Shown here piece after piece: positions 46,658 through 54,844 of a stretch of 64,000 bases of DNA. The stretch is taken from the NCBI GenBank assembly GCA_016744995.1, contig JADGDG010000001.1, positions 536,011-600,010 of the forward strand, given 5' to 3'. A program made the translations under genes and the position numbers. The notes under the pieces were generated by a model that saw only the letters and a list, made by a program, of their open reading frames with translations, made no database searches and was not told where the DNA came from. Position 1 is the stretch's first letter; every line of letters starts with the position of its first letter. This stretch comes from Gammaproteobacteria bacterium (GTDB taxonomy: Bacteria > Pseudomonadota > Gammaproteobacteria > GRL18).

Positions 46658-48442
46658 TCAGTCTTTGATATTTTTTCTTAAATATTGGGTCATGTCTTTT
46701 TCTGAGAGAGGGCGGGAATAGAAATAACCTTGTATTAATTTACAATTATTTTCAACTAAAAATTCTTTTTGCTCTTGTCTCTCTACACCTTCAGCAATCA
46801 CATCTAAATTTAAATTTTCACATAAATTTATAATAGTTTTTGTAATAGCACTATCTTCTGAATTATCTGGTAGATCATCTATAAATGACTTATCTATTTT
46901 TAATTTTTTTATAGGTAATTTCTTTATATATGTTAAAGATGAGTAACCAGTTCCAAAGTCATCAATGGCTATAGAAAGACCTAAATCATTTAATCTTTGT
47001 AAGACCCTTATTGATTTATCTGGATTACTCATAATCTGACTTTCTGTCACTTCAAGCTCTATATTTTTATAATCACAATTTTCACTAATTAATAGAGTCT
47101 CAAAAAAGTCTATAAAATCATTACTCTCTATCTGTTTTATTGCTAAGTTCATAGCTAACTTACCTGGATTTAGCCCAGCTTTGCGCCACTCGTTAAACTG
47201 TAATAGTGCTTTCTTCATAACAATTCTATCAAGCGCTACAATTATACCTGTAAGCTCTGCCAGGGGTATAAATTTATCAGGAGATATAAGACCTAAAGAT
47301 GGATGCTGCCATCTGACAAGAGCTTCCATGCCAACTAATTTATTTTCTTTGGCATCCATTTGAGGCTGAAAATAGACAACTAGTTCATCTTCAACTAAAG
47401 CTTTCCTCAGTGCTGTTTCTAAAGAAACTCTATCTAAAGCTTTTTGTGTCAACTCCTCATTATAAAAACAGTAGGTATTTCTACCACTCTCTTTTGCCTT
47501 ATACATAGCCGCATCAGAATTTTTTAGAAGAGTGTTTACACTCTCTCCATCATTAGGATACATAGAGATGCCGATACTCATCCCAACATAAAGCTTTCTT
47601 CCATTAATTATAAATGGCTTTTGAGTAATCTTCATACTATCTGTAATAAAACTGGTTACATGATTTACATCATCTGCATCATTTAAAATGATACAAAACT
47701 CGTCACCACCAAGCCTGGAAATAGTATCAGATTTGCGTATCTCTTTTTTTATTCTATTTGAGAACTCTAATAATATTTTATCGCCTATATGGTGGCCTAA
47801 AGAGTCATTTATCTCTTTGAAATGATCTAAATCTATGAATAGTACTGCTATTTTTTTATTGTATCTCTCTGCTAAATTTATTGATTGCTGTAACCTGTCT
47901 ACAAATAAGATACGATTGGGTAAATCTGTTAAGGAATCATGATTAGCCTGGTACTCTAACTGTTTTTTTTGCTCATCAAGAATTTTAAAGCTCTTTTCTA
48001 AATCTGTCTGTATTTTTTTTAGCTCTGTTATATCTCGTCCAGCACCAACGGTACCGATAATTATTCCATCTTTGTCATAAAAGGGAGCCTTATATACCTC
48101 CAGAAACATAAACTTGCCTTTGATATTACCTTGCTCTTCAAACTTCATAGCCTTATCTTTGGCTATTACATCTAAATCACTACTAAAACACAGCTCCCCA
48201 AAAGTATGCCAGTCAGGTATATCCTTATGTAATTCTCTCTCTCGATGAGCAAAAAAGACATCTCCTTTACCTACAGGTTCATGAATATCCTTTGCCATGA
48301 GAACTCCATCACATAGAGCTTTATTCGCATATACATAAAGACCCTCTAAATCTTTAACCCAGAGCATATCAGGCAGATGATATGTCAAAAGGTTCAATAA
48401 ATCAGAATTTTTCTCTTTTAATTCTTCAAGTGTAAATGACAT
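46658..48442 (-). CDS. PAS-GGDEF-EAL signalling protein, possibly acquired
   Basis: A 594-residue cytoplasmic protein. PAS with PAC spans about 10-140, GGDEF about 165-325 (GGDEF intact, I-site RKSD five residues before) and EAL about 335-580 (EALVRW, EVTESQIM, IDDFGTGYSSLTYIKKLP intact). Codon use is visibly more AT-rich than in the other two GGDEF-EAL genes (many AAA, TTA, ATA codons). The Lys/Ile/Asn-rich style resembles Campylobacterota signalling proteins, so horizontal acquisition is likely but unproven. It sits next to accessory DNA. No membrane segment is present. Confidence 0.88.
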   Translation of the reverse strand: MSFTLEELKEKNSDLLNLLTYHLPDMLWVKDLEGLYVYANKALCDGVLMAKDIHEPVGKGDVFFAHRERELHKDIPDWHTFGELCFSSDLDVIAKDKAMKFEEQGNIKGKFMFLEVYKAPFYDKDGIIIGTVGAGRDITELKKIQTDLEKSFKILDEQKKQLEYQANHDSLTDLPNRILFVDRLQQSINLAERYNKKIAVLFIDLDHFKEINDSLGHHIGDKILLEFSNRIKKEIRKSDTISRLGGDEFCIILNDADDVNHVTSFITDSMKITQKPFIINGRKLYVGMSIGISMYPNDGESVNTLLKNSDAAMYKAKESGRNTYCFYNEELTQKALDRVSLETALRKALVEDELVVYFQPQMDAKENKLVGMEALVRWQHPSLGLISPDKFIPLAELTGIIVALDRIVMKKALLQFNEWRKAGLNPGKLAMNLAIKQIESNDFIDFFETLLISENCDYKNIELEVTESQIMSNPDKSIRVLQRLNDLGLSIAIDDFGTGYSSLTYIKKLPIKKLKIDKSFIDDLPDNSEDSAITKTIINLCENLNLDVIAEGVERQEQKEFLVENNCKLIQGYFYSRPLSEKDMTQYLRKNIKD

Positions 48443-48764
48443 AAAATACTCCTGCTAAATCCAGTGTACTATAATTACTATAAACTAATAGTCTAGACCA
48501 CCCATCATTTAAAAAACCTAAAAAATCAAATTGCTTGCGTTAAAGATATTTTTTTTAGGTTTTTATCTGCTCTGTACTGCAATGGAATAATGGCTATTGT
48601 GTAACTTTCGCCATTGAATTTCCTATCTTTTTACCTGATTCTATTGTGTTTGTAATGCCAGTTTTTTTGCACTTTATATTATTTATGTCAATTTATTTTA
48701 CAATAAAATATTTAAAGATCATATTAACTACGTTAATAATGTTGTTTATAGCCTCTTTTTTATT
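48443..48764. other. AT-rich intergenic region upstream of the micro-ORF
   Basis: About 320 bp between the PAS-GGDEF-EAL gene and the sigma-54 promoter. It is very AT-rich, with no long frame, no tRNA and no repeat of note. It could contain the binding site of the RpoN activator, which normally lies 80-150 bp upstream of the promoter, and the promoter of the divergent PAS-GGDEF-EAL gene. Confidence 0.4.
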
Positions 48765-48778
48765 GGCATATTAATTGC
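48765..48778 (+). promoter_or_regulatory. Sigma-54 promoter of the micro-ORF or small RNA
   Basis: TTGGCATATTAATTGCTA has GG (48765-48766), exactly 10 bp, then GC (48777-48778), close to the consensus at both elements. Predicted start near 48790, only about 15 bases before the ATG of the 17-codon frame. Confidence 0.75.
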
Positions 48779-48804
48779 TATTTTAATTAAGGGTATACTT
48801 TATT

Positions 48805-48858
48805 ATGAAAATTAAACAAGCACCAGCTAAAGCAGAAGGCGTTGCTCAACATAGCTAA
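48805..48858 (+). CDS. 17-residue micro-ORF within a short RpoN-dependent transcript
   Basis: ATG 48805 to TAA 48858 encodes MKIKQAPAKAEGVAQHS, a basic, Ala- and Gln-rich peptide without hydrophobic stretch. AAGGG lies 11 bp before the ATG. The frame sits between a near-consensus sigma-54 promoter and a GC-rich terminator, so a transcript of about 140 nt is predicted that contains nothing else. It could be a regulatory peptide, a leader frame or simply a chance frame in a small RNA. Translation is unproven, and I know no homologue. Confidence 0.45.
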   Translation: MKIKQAPAKAEGVAQHS

Positions 48859-48896
48859 CGGGGAAACTGACTCTTTAAGAAAGGGATGTCTCATCA

Positions 48897-48930
48897 GGGG
48901 CATCAGACTGATAGCCCCCGGTTTTGTTTC
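48897..48930 (+). terminator. GC-rich terminator of the small transcript
   Basis: GGGGCATC (48897-48904) pairs with GAT-A-GCCCC (48910-48918, one bulged A) around a 5-base loop, followed by CGGTTTTGTTTC. The stem is strong but the U tract is interrupted. It also lies just beyond the stop of the membrane-protein gene ending at 48930 and may serve both strands. Confidence 0.6.
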
Positions 48931-50132
48931 TATTGACTCACTGTAGTAATAGGAAATTCTATTGATTCAGGCTTATCTACAAGATGCTCCCTGACAAGTC
49001 GGAATAATAACCAGATGACCATTAACTGCAAAACAATTAGAAAAAATGAAAAAACTATGTAAAAGATTCCAAATTGACTAATAATACCGCTGGCAACAAT
49101 TACCTTATTCAAAACAAAATGTCCCATAACAACTAAAGCAACACCAGGGCAAATCAGAGCAAATGTGACTGGCGTCTTTTCTTCATGTTTAAACACTGAT
49201 TGAAAATAATTCATCCGCTTCATTACTGCCCACCCCATTAAAGCAAACATGATCTGCAGAGAAAAAATTCCCGTCAATAAGACATAGTTTGAAGCACCAT
49301 GACCGAGTTCCAGGGTATGCAGGCCATGACTTAAACGCATTATGGCGATACCTGATATTGTTAAAATTGGTATAACCACCCACAATGTCGGTAAAGTGGC
49401 TCTTGAAGCACCTTGTTTAAACATATCATTAAAACCAATTATAAGTTTTATAAAACCCATAAAAAGAGCACTGCTTATAAAAAAAATAGCGAGCAAATAA
49501 CTGATCCCTATTATCACCTCGTTATGGCTCATTGCTGCAGGAGCAGAAAGTCCCACACCAATCATAACAAAAGCAAAGCTGGGTAATAGCTGAGCTAAGG
49601 AGTTATTGGCAGTGTTATCAAAACTGCCACGGTGGAGCACATGGCTGAAAAAATTTAAATAGATGCGACTAGCCCAGATACCCAATAAAACAAATACCAG
49701 TATTGATACAGGAAATAACCATTCAATAACATTCCATAACCCTGGAATGAACACAGCTGCGATAATAAAAGCCGTGTTAATACTCATTGCAACAGTCAAA
49801 GGCATGGCCATTAACTGGGTATGAGCATTTGTACCAGTAATTTTTTCAACACCACCACTTGCTTTAAATTGATGATATTGTTTAAAGTTCAGAAACAACC
49901 AGTGGAAATGTAAGCTGCCAAAGATAATAATGCCTGCCAAAGCACTTACAACCATAACTTGCCCAACAGGACCTGCTGTTTGCAAATATGAAAGCCAGTC
50001 ATCAAACACCGGGATTGGTTGTCCCGGATGAGGGATCCAGAATAACAAGTACATAAAAAAGCTGACCGCAATGCCTCCGGCCCCAAGAGCCGCAAGAAAA
50101 TGCAGCGGAGACCAATTGCTAAATTGTTTCAT
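48930..50132 (-). CDS. Polytopic inner-membrane protein, unknown function
   Basis: A 400-residue protein from ATG 50132 (GAGG 8 bp upstream; an 8-codon longer start has no site). About ten hydrophobic helices are spread evenly, with His-rich loops (SHVLHRG, HGLHTLELGHGASN) and a single cysteine near the C-terminal third. The layout recalls TDT/SLAC1-like carriers and families annotated TsoY in proteobacteria, but I cannot confirm either. It lies directly beside the 56-bp direct repeat and converges on the RpoN-driven small transcript. Confidence 0.55.
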   Translation of the reverse strand: MKQFSNWSPLHFLAALGAGGIAVSFFMYLLFWIPHPGQPIPVFDDWLSYLQTAGPVGQVMVVSALAGIIIFGSLHFHWLFLNFKQYHQFKASGGVEKITGTNAHTQLMAMPLTVAMSINTAFIIAAVFIPGLWNVIEWLFPVSILVFVLLGIWASRIYLNFFSHVLHRGSFDNTANNSLAQLLPSFAFVMIGVGLSAPAAMSHNEVIIGISYLLAIFFISSALFMGFIKLIIGFNDMFKQGASRATLPTLWVVIPILTISGIAIMRLSHGLHTLELGHGASNYVLLTGIFSLQIMFALMGWAVMKRMNYFQSVFKHEEKTPVTFALICPGVALVVMGHFVLNKVIVASGIISQFGIFYIVFSFFLIVLQLMVIWLLFRLVREHLVDKPESIEFPITTVSQ

Positions 50133-50166
50133 AGTAAATACCTCAATTATAAACATATTGAGAGTA

Positions 50167-50222
50167 TCATATATAAATAGTCAGGTATTATCTGTGCGTC
50201 TGGTTACATAGTGGTCAAAAAA
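50167..50222. repeat. 56-bp direct repeat, left copy
   Basis: TCATATATAAATAGTCAGG onward through GGTCAAAAAA is repeated at 53325-53380 in the same orientation with a single mismatch (G at 50211, A at 53369). The copies are 3158 bp apart and flank the toxin module, as left and right junctions of an inserted or excisable segment would. Confidence 0.9.
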
Positions 50223-50402
50223 CAGACAATTTTAGAAGTATCGATACTAGCGTTCAGGATCCAAAACCGCCATCAGTCACATAATTGGCTGCAGCCCTGT
50301 AAGCACAAGATTTTCAGGGACGGTATACTTCTTGAGCTGCAATATTTTCAAAGGTGGTAACTTCTTTAGTAATTTTATTTTATATGAGCAGCCATAACCG
50401 AG

Positions 50403-51341
50403 TTAAATCTCAGCCTCTGGCAAAGCCTTCCGAACAATGTCCAGCAACTCATTCACCTGTGCTATTTCTGGCTTATCCAATGGCGTACCCTCTATGAATT
50501 CAGCCAGTGGTTGATTCATCAAGGGGTGGCTGAATTGAGTGGGATTTGATAAGCCTATATGCTCCCGTAATTTCAGCCAGGCCATAATTTCATAGGGGTA
50601 AAGTTGATTATAAGTATTGTTAAATTCAAAATAGTCTTCATCGGGATTCTGTTCTTCTTGAGTTTGACTAAGGTGGTAGTCAGACATTTGATTCACATAT
50701 TCATCAACTTGAGCTAAATCCGTTGTTTGCCAATTTTTAAGAATGTCATCATATATGAATGGTGTATCTTCTCCATCAAACAAAGGATGATCAAACGCTT
50801 CACGTTTAAAAGCAATATCTTGCCAAAGGCAATGAAGTTCAAGCAGGAAAAAACTGGCGGTATCAAATGAATAACCATCTTTAATAACGCCACCACCTTT
50901 TTCGGGTGATTTGAGGCAAAGCCTGCCAATTTCACTTGCTTCATTAAACCAACCCGATAAAATACAATTTGCCCATATCAGCAGAACGTCACCTGAAAGG
51001 AAAAAGTCTGGCCTGCGAAAACGATTAAACTCACCTTTTACTTTTACTGCCAGATAGCCACACCAGGCTGATTCAGCAAAAGTGGATGTTTGAATGAGTT
51101 TACTGTCTAAATGAGCACAAGCATATTGACTGTAATCTAAATTCCATTCACTTAACGACTTTAAATAATCATCAGCCATATAGTATTCATCAGGCTCATC
51201 GATAACTTCCTGAATATTTTCTTGTTCTGAATCCAGCAAACCACATTGACCTAAATCATCAGGATATAACCAACCTTTTTTTTCTATATAATCCTGATTG
51301 GTTTCTTTAATTAATTTTGATAGTATATTATTGGTACTCAT
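50403..51341 (-). CDS. Presumed immunity protein to the adjacent nuclease toxin
   Basis: A 312-residue acidic, soluble protein (many Asp/Glu; helical, no signal or membrane segment). GAAGGG lies before ATG 51341. The FFLSGDVLLIWANCILSGW segment followed by a helical bundle resembles the all-helical DUF1911-like immunity proteins paired with PoNe-type nucleases, but that is pattern recognition only. It follows the toxin gene by 60 bp on the same strand, the usual toxin-then-immunity order, which is the main argument for its role. Confidence 0.55.
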   Translation of the reverse strand: MSTNNILSKLIKETNQDYIEKKGWLYPDDLGQCGLLDSEQENIQEVIDEPDEYYMADDYLKSLSEWNLDYSQYACAHLDSKLIQTSTFAESAWCGYLAVKVKGEFNRFRRPDFFLSGDVLLIWANCILSGWFNEASEIGRLCLKSPEKGGGVIKDGYSFDTASFFLLELHCLWQDIAFKREAFDHPLFDGEDTPFIYDDILKNWQTTDLAQVDEYVNQMSDYHLSQTQEEQNPDEDYFEFNNTYNQLYPYEIMAWLKLREHIGLSNPTQFSHPLMNQPLAEFIEGTPLDKPEIAQVNELLDIVRKALPEAEI

Positions 51342-51401
51342 ACAATTTCCCTTCTTTACAGTCTTTATCTATTATCATTTTCTTACGTGGATATGATGAT
51401 G

Positions 51402-52748
51402 TCAGGCATTCCAGTCATTGCACCTTATTTCAGTTCCATATTTTTTATTGCACTTCCCTGATAGTTTGCCTGACGAGGATAATTTTCCTTGTGGGTTGAC
51501 TCTTTGCCCATAACAGCCTGTCGAATCTTTTTCCAATTGGATGCGGCAAACTTTGTAAGTGATGTTATTACTGGCTTTTTTAATTTCTTTTTTTAATTCT
51601 TTGAGTTTTTTTCGATAAACCTGATCACTATATTTTGCCTTCCACTGGCCTTTTCCTCTTATATTTCCGGCCTCCATTGCTTTGATTCGATCTTTTGTAT
51701 ATTTTTCTCCACCTTTTTTCTGAAGCTTGGATAACGGCATTCGGCCACTGTCCGTTGCAGTACTCTTGGACTCAACAAAGACAAGTTCACCACTTTTTCT
51801 GTCTTTAAATGCATGGTCTATACCATTGCCACTGCCATTTTTTAAACTGTTGGTATCAAAGGGCTCAAAATCTTTGCCATAATGCTTTTCAATCAGTTGC
51901 TCACCACAATTGCCCTTAGGCTGTTGACCTCGACACTTTATTGGGTCTTTATTGTCATCATTCTTGTCGTTATTACCGCCATTGTTTTCATTACCACTGT
52001 TATTATTCTTCTTGCCTTTTCCTTTGCCGCCAGAGGGCAAATCACCATTTAAGACCTCTTCTGCATCGTCTGATTTTTCATCAATCTCCATCCCTTTTTT
52101 GATCGCCTTAACTTTGCCCAAAGGGGTTAATTGTTCAACAATAGCCGCCCCTGCCGCAATAGCCGCTTGTCGGTAGTCACCCTCATGATAGTGTTCTTTT
52201 ATTTCTTCAATGCCTTCTTCTGCATCCTTAAGCATCGAATCTAATATTTTGGTATTTGTTTTTCCTGCTCCACGACTCCAGTCTTCCACTTTTTCAAAGG
52301 TGGTTTTTTCAGCTCCAGGGGGAGAGGGTTGATTAATGATTGAAATGTCTGGCACATCATCGTCTTGGTCTGGCACATCCTGTTGAACGGCAACTGGTTT
52401 TTTCATACTATTAGGCGTTCGCCAATGGATGCTTAAAAGTATATCCTTTAGCCATGCGTCATAATTTTCAACGACACCAGGGTATGAGACCCATTGACCT
52501 TTTTGTGGATTATCTGGATCTTTTTTCCATGTAAAAAGAGGCAATGAAGGGGTATCTGAACCACTATAGACGACAAAAAGATTGCCTCTCTTAAACTCAT
52601 CACAATAGTCTTCAAAAGCATCAATGTTGCCACTACTTCCATAGCCTCTACCGCTAAAACTATCTCTTACCGCATAGCAAGCAAAGTCAGGGGCTTCAAT
52701 ATTGCCTAAATCATCTAAAGTTAACTCGTCACGTCTTTTAATTTCCAT
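51402..52748 (-). CDS. Polymorphic toxin with C-terminal PD-(D/E)XK nuclease domain
   Basis: A 448-residue protein with RBS AAGGAAG before ATG 52748. The N-terminal part (1-160) is unrecognised. A helical segment (160-235) carries a glycine/alanine hydrophobic patch. Residues 239-268 are a low-complexity Gly/Asn/Lys linker, and the C-terminal domain (270-448) has nuclease hallmarks: GNCGE (E283), GID (D311) and VESKS (E326, K328) in PD-(D/E)XK spacing, plus four late cysteines. Linker plus compact nuclease is typical of secreted polymorphic effectors such as PoNe-type T6SS toxins. There is no signal peptide, PAAR or VgrG domain. The orphan hcp at 12.9 kb shows the genome carries T6SS parts. 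Confidence 0.65.
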   Translation of the reverse strand: MEIKRRDELTLDDLGNIEAPDFACYAVRDSFSGRGYGSSGNIDAFEDYCDEFKRGNLFVVYSGSDTPSLPLFTWKKDPDNPQKGQWVSYPGVVENYDAWLKDILLSIHWRTPNSMKKPVAVQQDVPDQDDDVPDISIINQPSPPGAEKTTFEKVEDWSRGAGKTNTKILDSMLKDAEEGIEEIKEHYHEGDYRQAAIAAGAAIVEQLTPLGKVKAIKKGMEIDEKSDDAEEVLNGDLPSGGKGKGKKNNNSGNENNGGNNDKNDDNKDPIKCRGQQPKGNCGEQLIEKHYGKDFEPFDTNSLKNGSGNGIDHAFKDRKSGELVFVESKSTATDSGRMPLSKLQKKGGEKYTKDRIKAMEAGNIRGKGQWKAKYSDQVYRKKLKELKKEIKKASNNITYKVCRIQLEKDSTGCYGQRVNPQGKLSSSGKLSGKCNKKYGTEIRCNDWNA

Positions 52749-53094
52749 ACTGTCTTCCTTAACTTGTTTGTTGCATCCTTAAAATAGGTATCCAGCCCCA
52801 CTGTACTGGACGTATCAATTTTATCCATCAGGCTGATAAAATGAATTCCACGTTCTTCAAATTGCTTAATGATGTTGACCCATTCTTTAACATTGCGACC
52901 TAAACGATCCAATTTCCAGACCACCAGACTGTCTCCTTTACAGAGGACTTCCAGGGCCAACTCTAGTCCTTCTCTGATGGCGTTGCTGCCACTGATTTTA
53001 TCTTCGTATATTTTATGGCAATTAGCTTTTTCTAATAATGCCCTGTTTGTAGGCTTAGATCTTTGGTTGAAACACGAGCATAGCCGATTAACAT
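52721..53094 (-). pseudogene. Serine recombinase (resolvase/invertase) remnant
   Basis: From ATG 53094 the reading is MLIGYARVSTKDLSLQ with the catalytic serine, then a frameshift near 53040. The other frame continues TNRALLEKANCHKIYEDKISG, then VVWKLDRLGRN and GIHFISLMDKIDTSSTVG, the resolvase N-terminal domain. After that the sequence departs from the family and stops at 52721, so the long helix and DNA-binding domain are gone. Its last 28 bp overlap the toxin start. It is a broken copy, probably what is left of the element that moved this module. Confidence 0.8.
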
Positions 53095-53338
53095 GCAGGT
53101 GATCTCAATTATTCTTAAAACTCATATTATTATGAGTGAAATATCAGTCAAAGTAAAACTACTACAAGCCAGTTCTTTATTAAATCTGTTTATTGATGAA
53201 AGCATTGATGATCTAACCCCTTTTAGAGATATACGAAAAACAGCTTTCTCTCTTGTCAATAAGAAAGATATTTTATTGAACAGTGATTATATGGCAGATA
53301 TTAAATGGGATGTCACACTCTATGTCATATATAAATAG
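53093..53338 (+). CDS. Small hypothetical protein, doubtful
   Basis: An 81-residue frame; a start at MSEISVKVKLLQ (ATG 53132) is more likely and gives 68 residues. The composition is protein-like (KLLQASSLLNLFIDES, DIRKTAFSLVNKKD) but there is no clear ribosome site. Its last codons lie within the right copy of the 56-bp repeat, so its 3' end is probably a product of the insertion. No family recognised. Confidence 0.3.
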   Translation: MQVISIILKTHIIMSEISVKVKLLQASSLLNLFIDESIDDLTPFRDIRKTAFSLVNKKDILLNSDYMADIKWDVTLYVIYK

Positions 53339-53380
53339 TCAGGTATTATCTGTGCGTCTGGTTACATAATGGTCAAAAAA
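53325..53380. repeat. 56-bp direct repeat, right copy
   Basis: Same orientation as 50167-50222 with one mismatch. Just beyond it, at 53411-53443, lies a segment closely matching the right end of the 140-bp MITE (CTCAGGCAAAATCAAAACACGCTG), an IS66-type terminus relic. Several mobile events have therefore met at this junction. Confidence 0.88.
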
Positions 53381-53410
53381 GGATAGGTTCAGCAAGATGC
53401 TTTATTTGCC

Positions 53411-53443
53411 CTCAGGCAAAATCAAAACACGCTGACTAAGTTA
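53411..53443. mobile_element. Relic of an IS66-type element end
   Basis: CAGGCAAAATCAAAACACGCTG followed by ACTAAGTTA differs at only a few positions from the right terminal region of the MITE (5278-5307, CGGGCAAAATCTAAACACGCTG followed by AATAGTTA). No matching left end is found nearby, so only one end survives. Confidence 0.6.
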
Positions 53444-53458
53444 TGATTTTTGAAGCTA

Positions 53459-54844
53459 TTAATTTAATCGGTTCCAGGCATCCAGAGCAGCAATCTTATA
53501 GGCCTCAGCTAAAGTCGGATAATTGAACACATTCTCAAGAAAATAATCAAGTCCACCATTAAGCACCAGAGCCGCCTGACCGATATGAATAAGTTCCGTG
53601 GCACCACGACCAATGATATGAACACCAAGAAGCTCTCGATCCTCCAGACTAAAAATGAGCTTCAGGATCCCATCCTCAAGTCCCATGATCTGTCCCCGTG
53701 TTGTCTCACGTAAACGTGCGACACCCACTTCGTATGGAATGCTCTTTTTGGTCAATTCCTGCTCTGTCGCACCAACCATACTCATTTCAGGAACTGCAAA
53801 TATACCAAAGGGAAAGTTTTCCAGTTTACTATTTATTTTCTGTCCAAAAGCATGGCAGGCTACCTGACGTCCCTGCTCCATCGCGGTCGAGGCAAGACTG
53901 GGAAAACCAATAATATCACCCGCTGCATAAATATGAGGCTGACTCGACTGGTAGCACTCATTGACCTGAATAATATGGCGGCTATTCTGCTCAACACCAG
54001 CAGCATCCAGTTTAAGACTTCTGGTGCAGCCTGAACGCCCTGCTGCCACCAGCACCACATCAGAATGAATCTGCTTACCACTTTTGAGCATGGTACACAC
54101 TGATCCATCTTCCTGACAAGTAATTGCATCAACCTGTTCGCCAAGCCGCACAACCATTCCCTGCTCACGAAACTGATGGATCAACTCATCCGTCAGCTCA
54201 CTATCCATAAAGCCCAAAAGTGTGTCACGACCATCAATCAGATTGACTTCAACATCCAGCGCACTATAGATAGACGCATATTCAACCCCAATGACTCCAG
54301 CCCCGATAACGGTCATAGAACGTGGCAATTCTTCCAGTTCCAATATATTGTCACTATCAATGACTTTGCCTGAATCAAAAGGGTAATTTTCAGGATGCGC
54401 AGGATAGGTTCCGGTGGCAATTAAAAAGTAATCAGCCTGAATTTCAATTACCTTCCCTTTCTCGTCTTCAACCTGGACATGATGAGCATCAGTAAAAGTT
54501 GCCGTGCCGCTAAAAACCTGGATACCATTGCGATTCAACTGGTGAAGTATCACTTCTTCTTCACGTTTTATGGTGGTGTGCAGCCGCTGCTTAAGATCAG
54601 CCATGGTCAAATCATTTTTTAATCGATAGCCTTGCCCATAGAATCCTCGCTGGCTGTAACCACTGAGATAGAGCACTGCCTCCCGTAATGTTTTACTGGG
54701 CACTGTACCCGTGTGCAGGCATACGCCGCCAACATCGGCACGACGATCAACAATGGCAACTTTTTTTCCCAGTTTAGATGCCTGAATCGCTGCTTTTTGA
54801 CCCGCAGGGCCCGAACCAATGATTAGAAAGTCAAAATTATGCAT
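53459..54844 (-). CDS. sthA: Soluble pyridine nucleotide transhydrogenase
   Basis: A 461-residue flavoprotein disulfide-reductase family member. FAD motif GSGPAGQKAAIQASKLG lies at the N-terminus. GGVCLHTGTVPSKT shows the hallmark replacement of the second redox cysteine by Thr, which separates SthA from lipoamide dehydrogenase. The NAD(P) motif GAGVIGVEYASIY and AAGDIIGFPSLAS follow. It equilibrates NADPH + NAD+ with NADP+ + NADH in the cytoplasm. Its upstream region is shared with the lyase operon. Confidence 0.93.
   Translation of the reverse strand: MHNFDFLIIGSGPAGQKAAIQASKLGKKVAIVDRRADVGGVCLHTGTVPSKTLREAVLYLSGYSQRGFYGQGYRLKNDLTMADLKQRLHTTIKREEEVILHQLNRNGIQVFSGTATFTDAHHVQVEDEKGKVIEIQADYFLIATGTYPAHPENYPFDSGKVIDSDNILELEELPRSMTVIGAGVIGVEYASIYSALDVEVNLIDGRDTLLGFMDSELTDELIHQFREQGMVVRLGEQVDAITCQEDGSVCTMLKSGKQIHSDVVLVAAGRSGCTRSLKLDAAGVEQNSRHIIQVNECYQSSQPHIYAAGDIIGFPSLASTAMEQGRQVACHAFGQKINSKLENFPFGIFAVPEMSMVGATEQELTKKSIPYEVGVARLRETTRGQIMGLEDGILKLIFSLEDRELLGVHIIGRGATELIHIGQAALVLNGGLDYFLENVFNYPTLAEAYKIAALDAWNRLN

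Larger units (their letters stand above)
48790..48930 (+). ncRNA. Predicted sigma-54-dependent small transcript
   Basis: The boundaries are inferred from the promoter at 48765-48778 and the terminator at 48897-48930. The transcript is about 140 nt and no annotated gene lies on this strand for several kilobases. RpoN-dependent small RNAs of similar size are known in other gammaproteobacteria (Qrr, CrcZ), but this sequence resembles neither by eye. Confidence 0.45.

Noticed and set aside
48655-48690. TGGCATTACAAACACAA on the minus strand as a sigma-54 promoter for the PAS-GGDEF-EAL gene
   Set aside because: The -24 element is present but the base pair at the required -12 position is AC instead of GC.
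48859-48930. Possible riboswitch downstream of the micro-ORF
   Set aside because: No match to the c-di-GMP-I core (GGCAAACC, GACGCAAAGC) or other aptamers I know; the hairpin reads better as a terminator.
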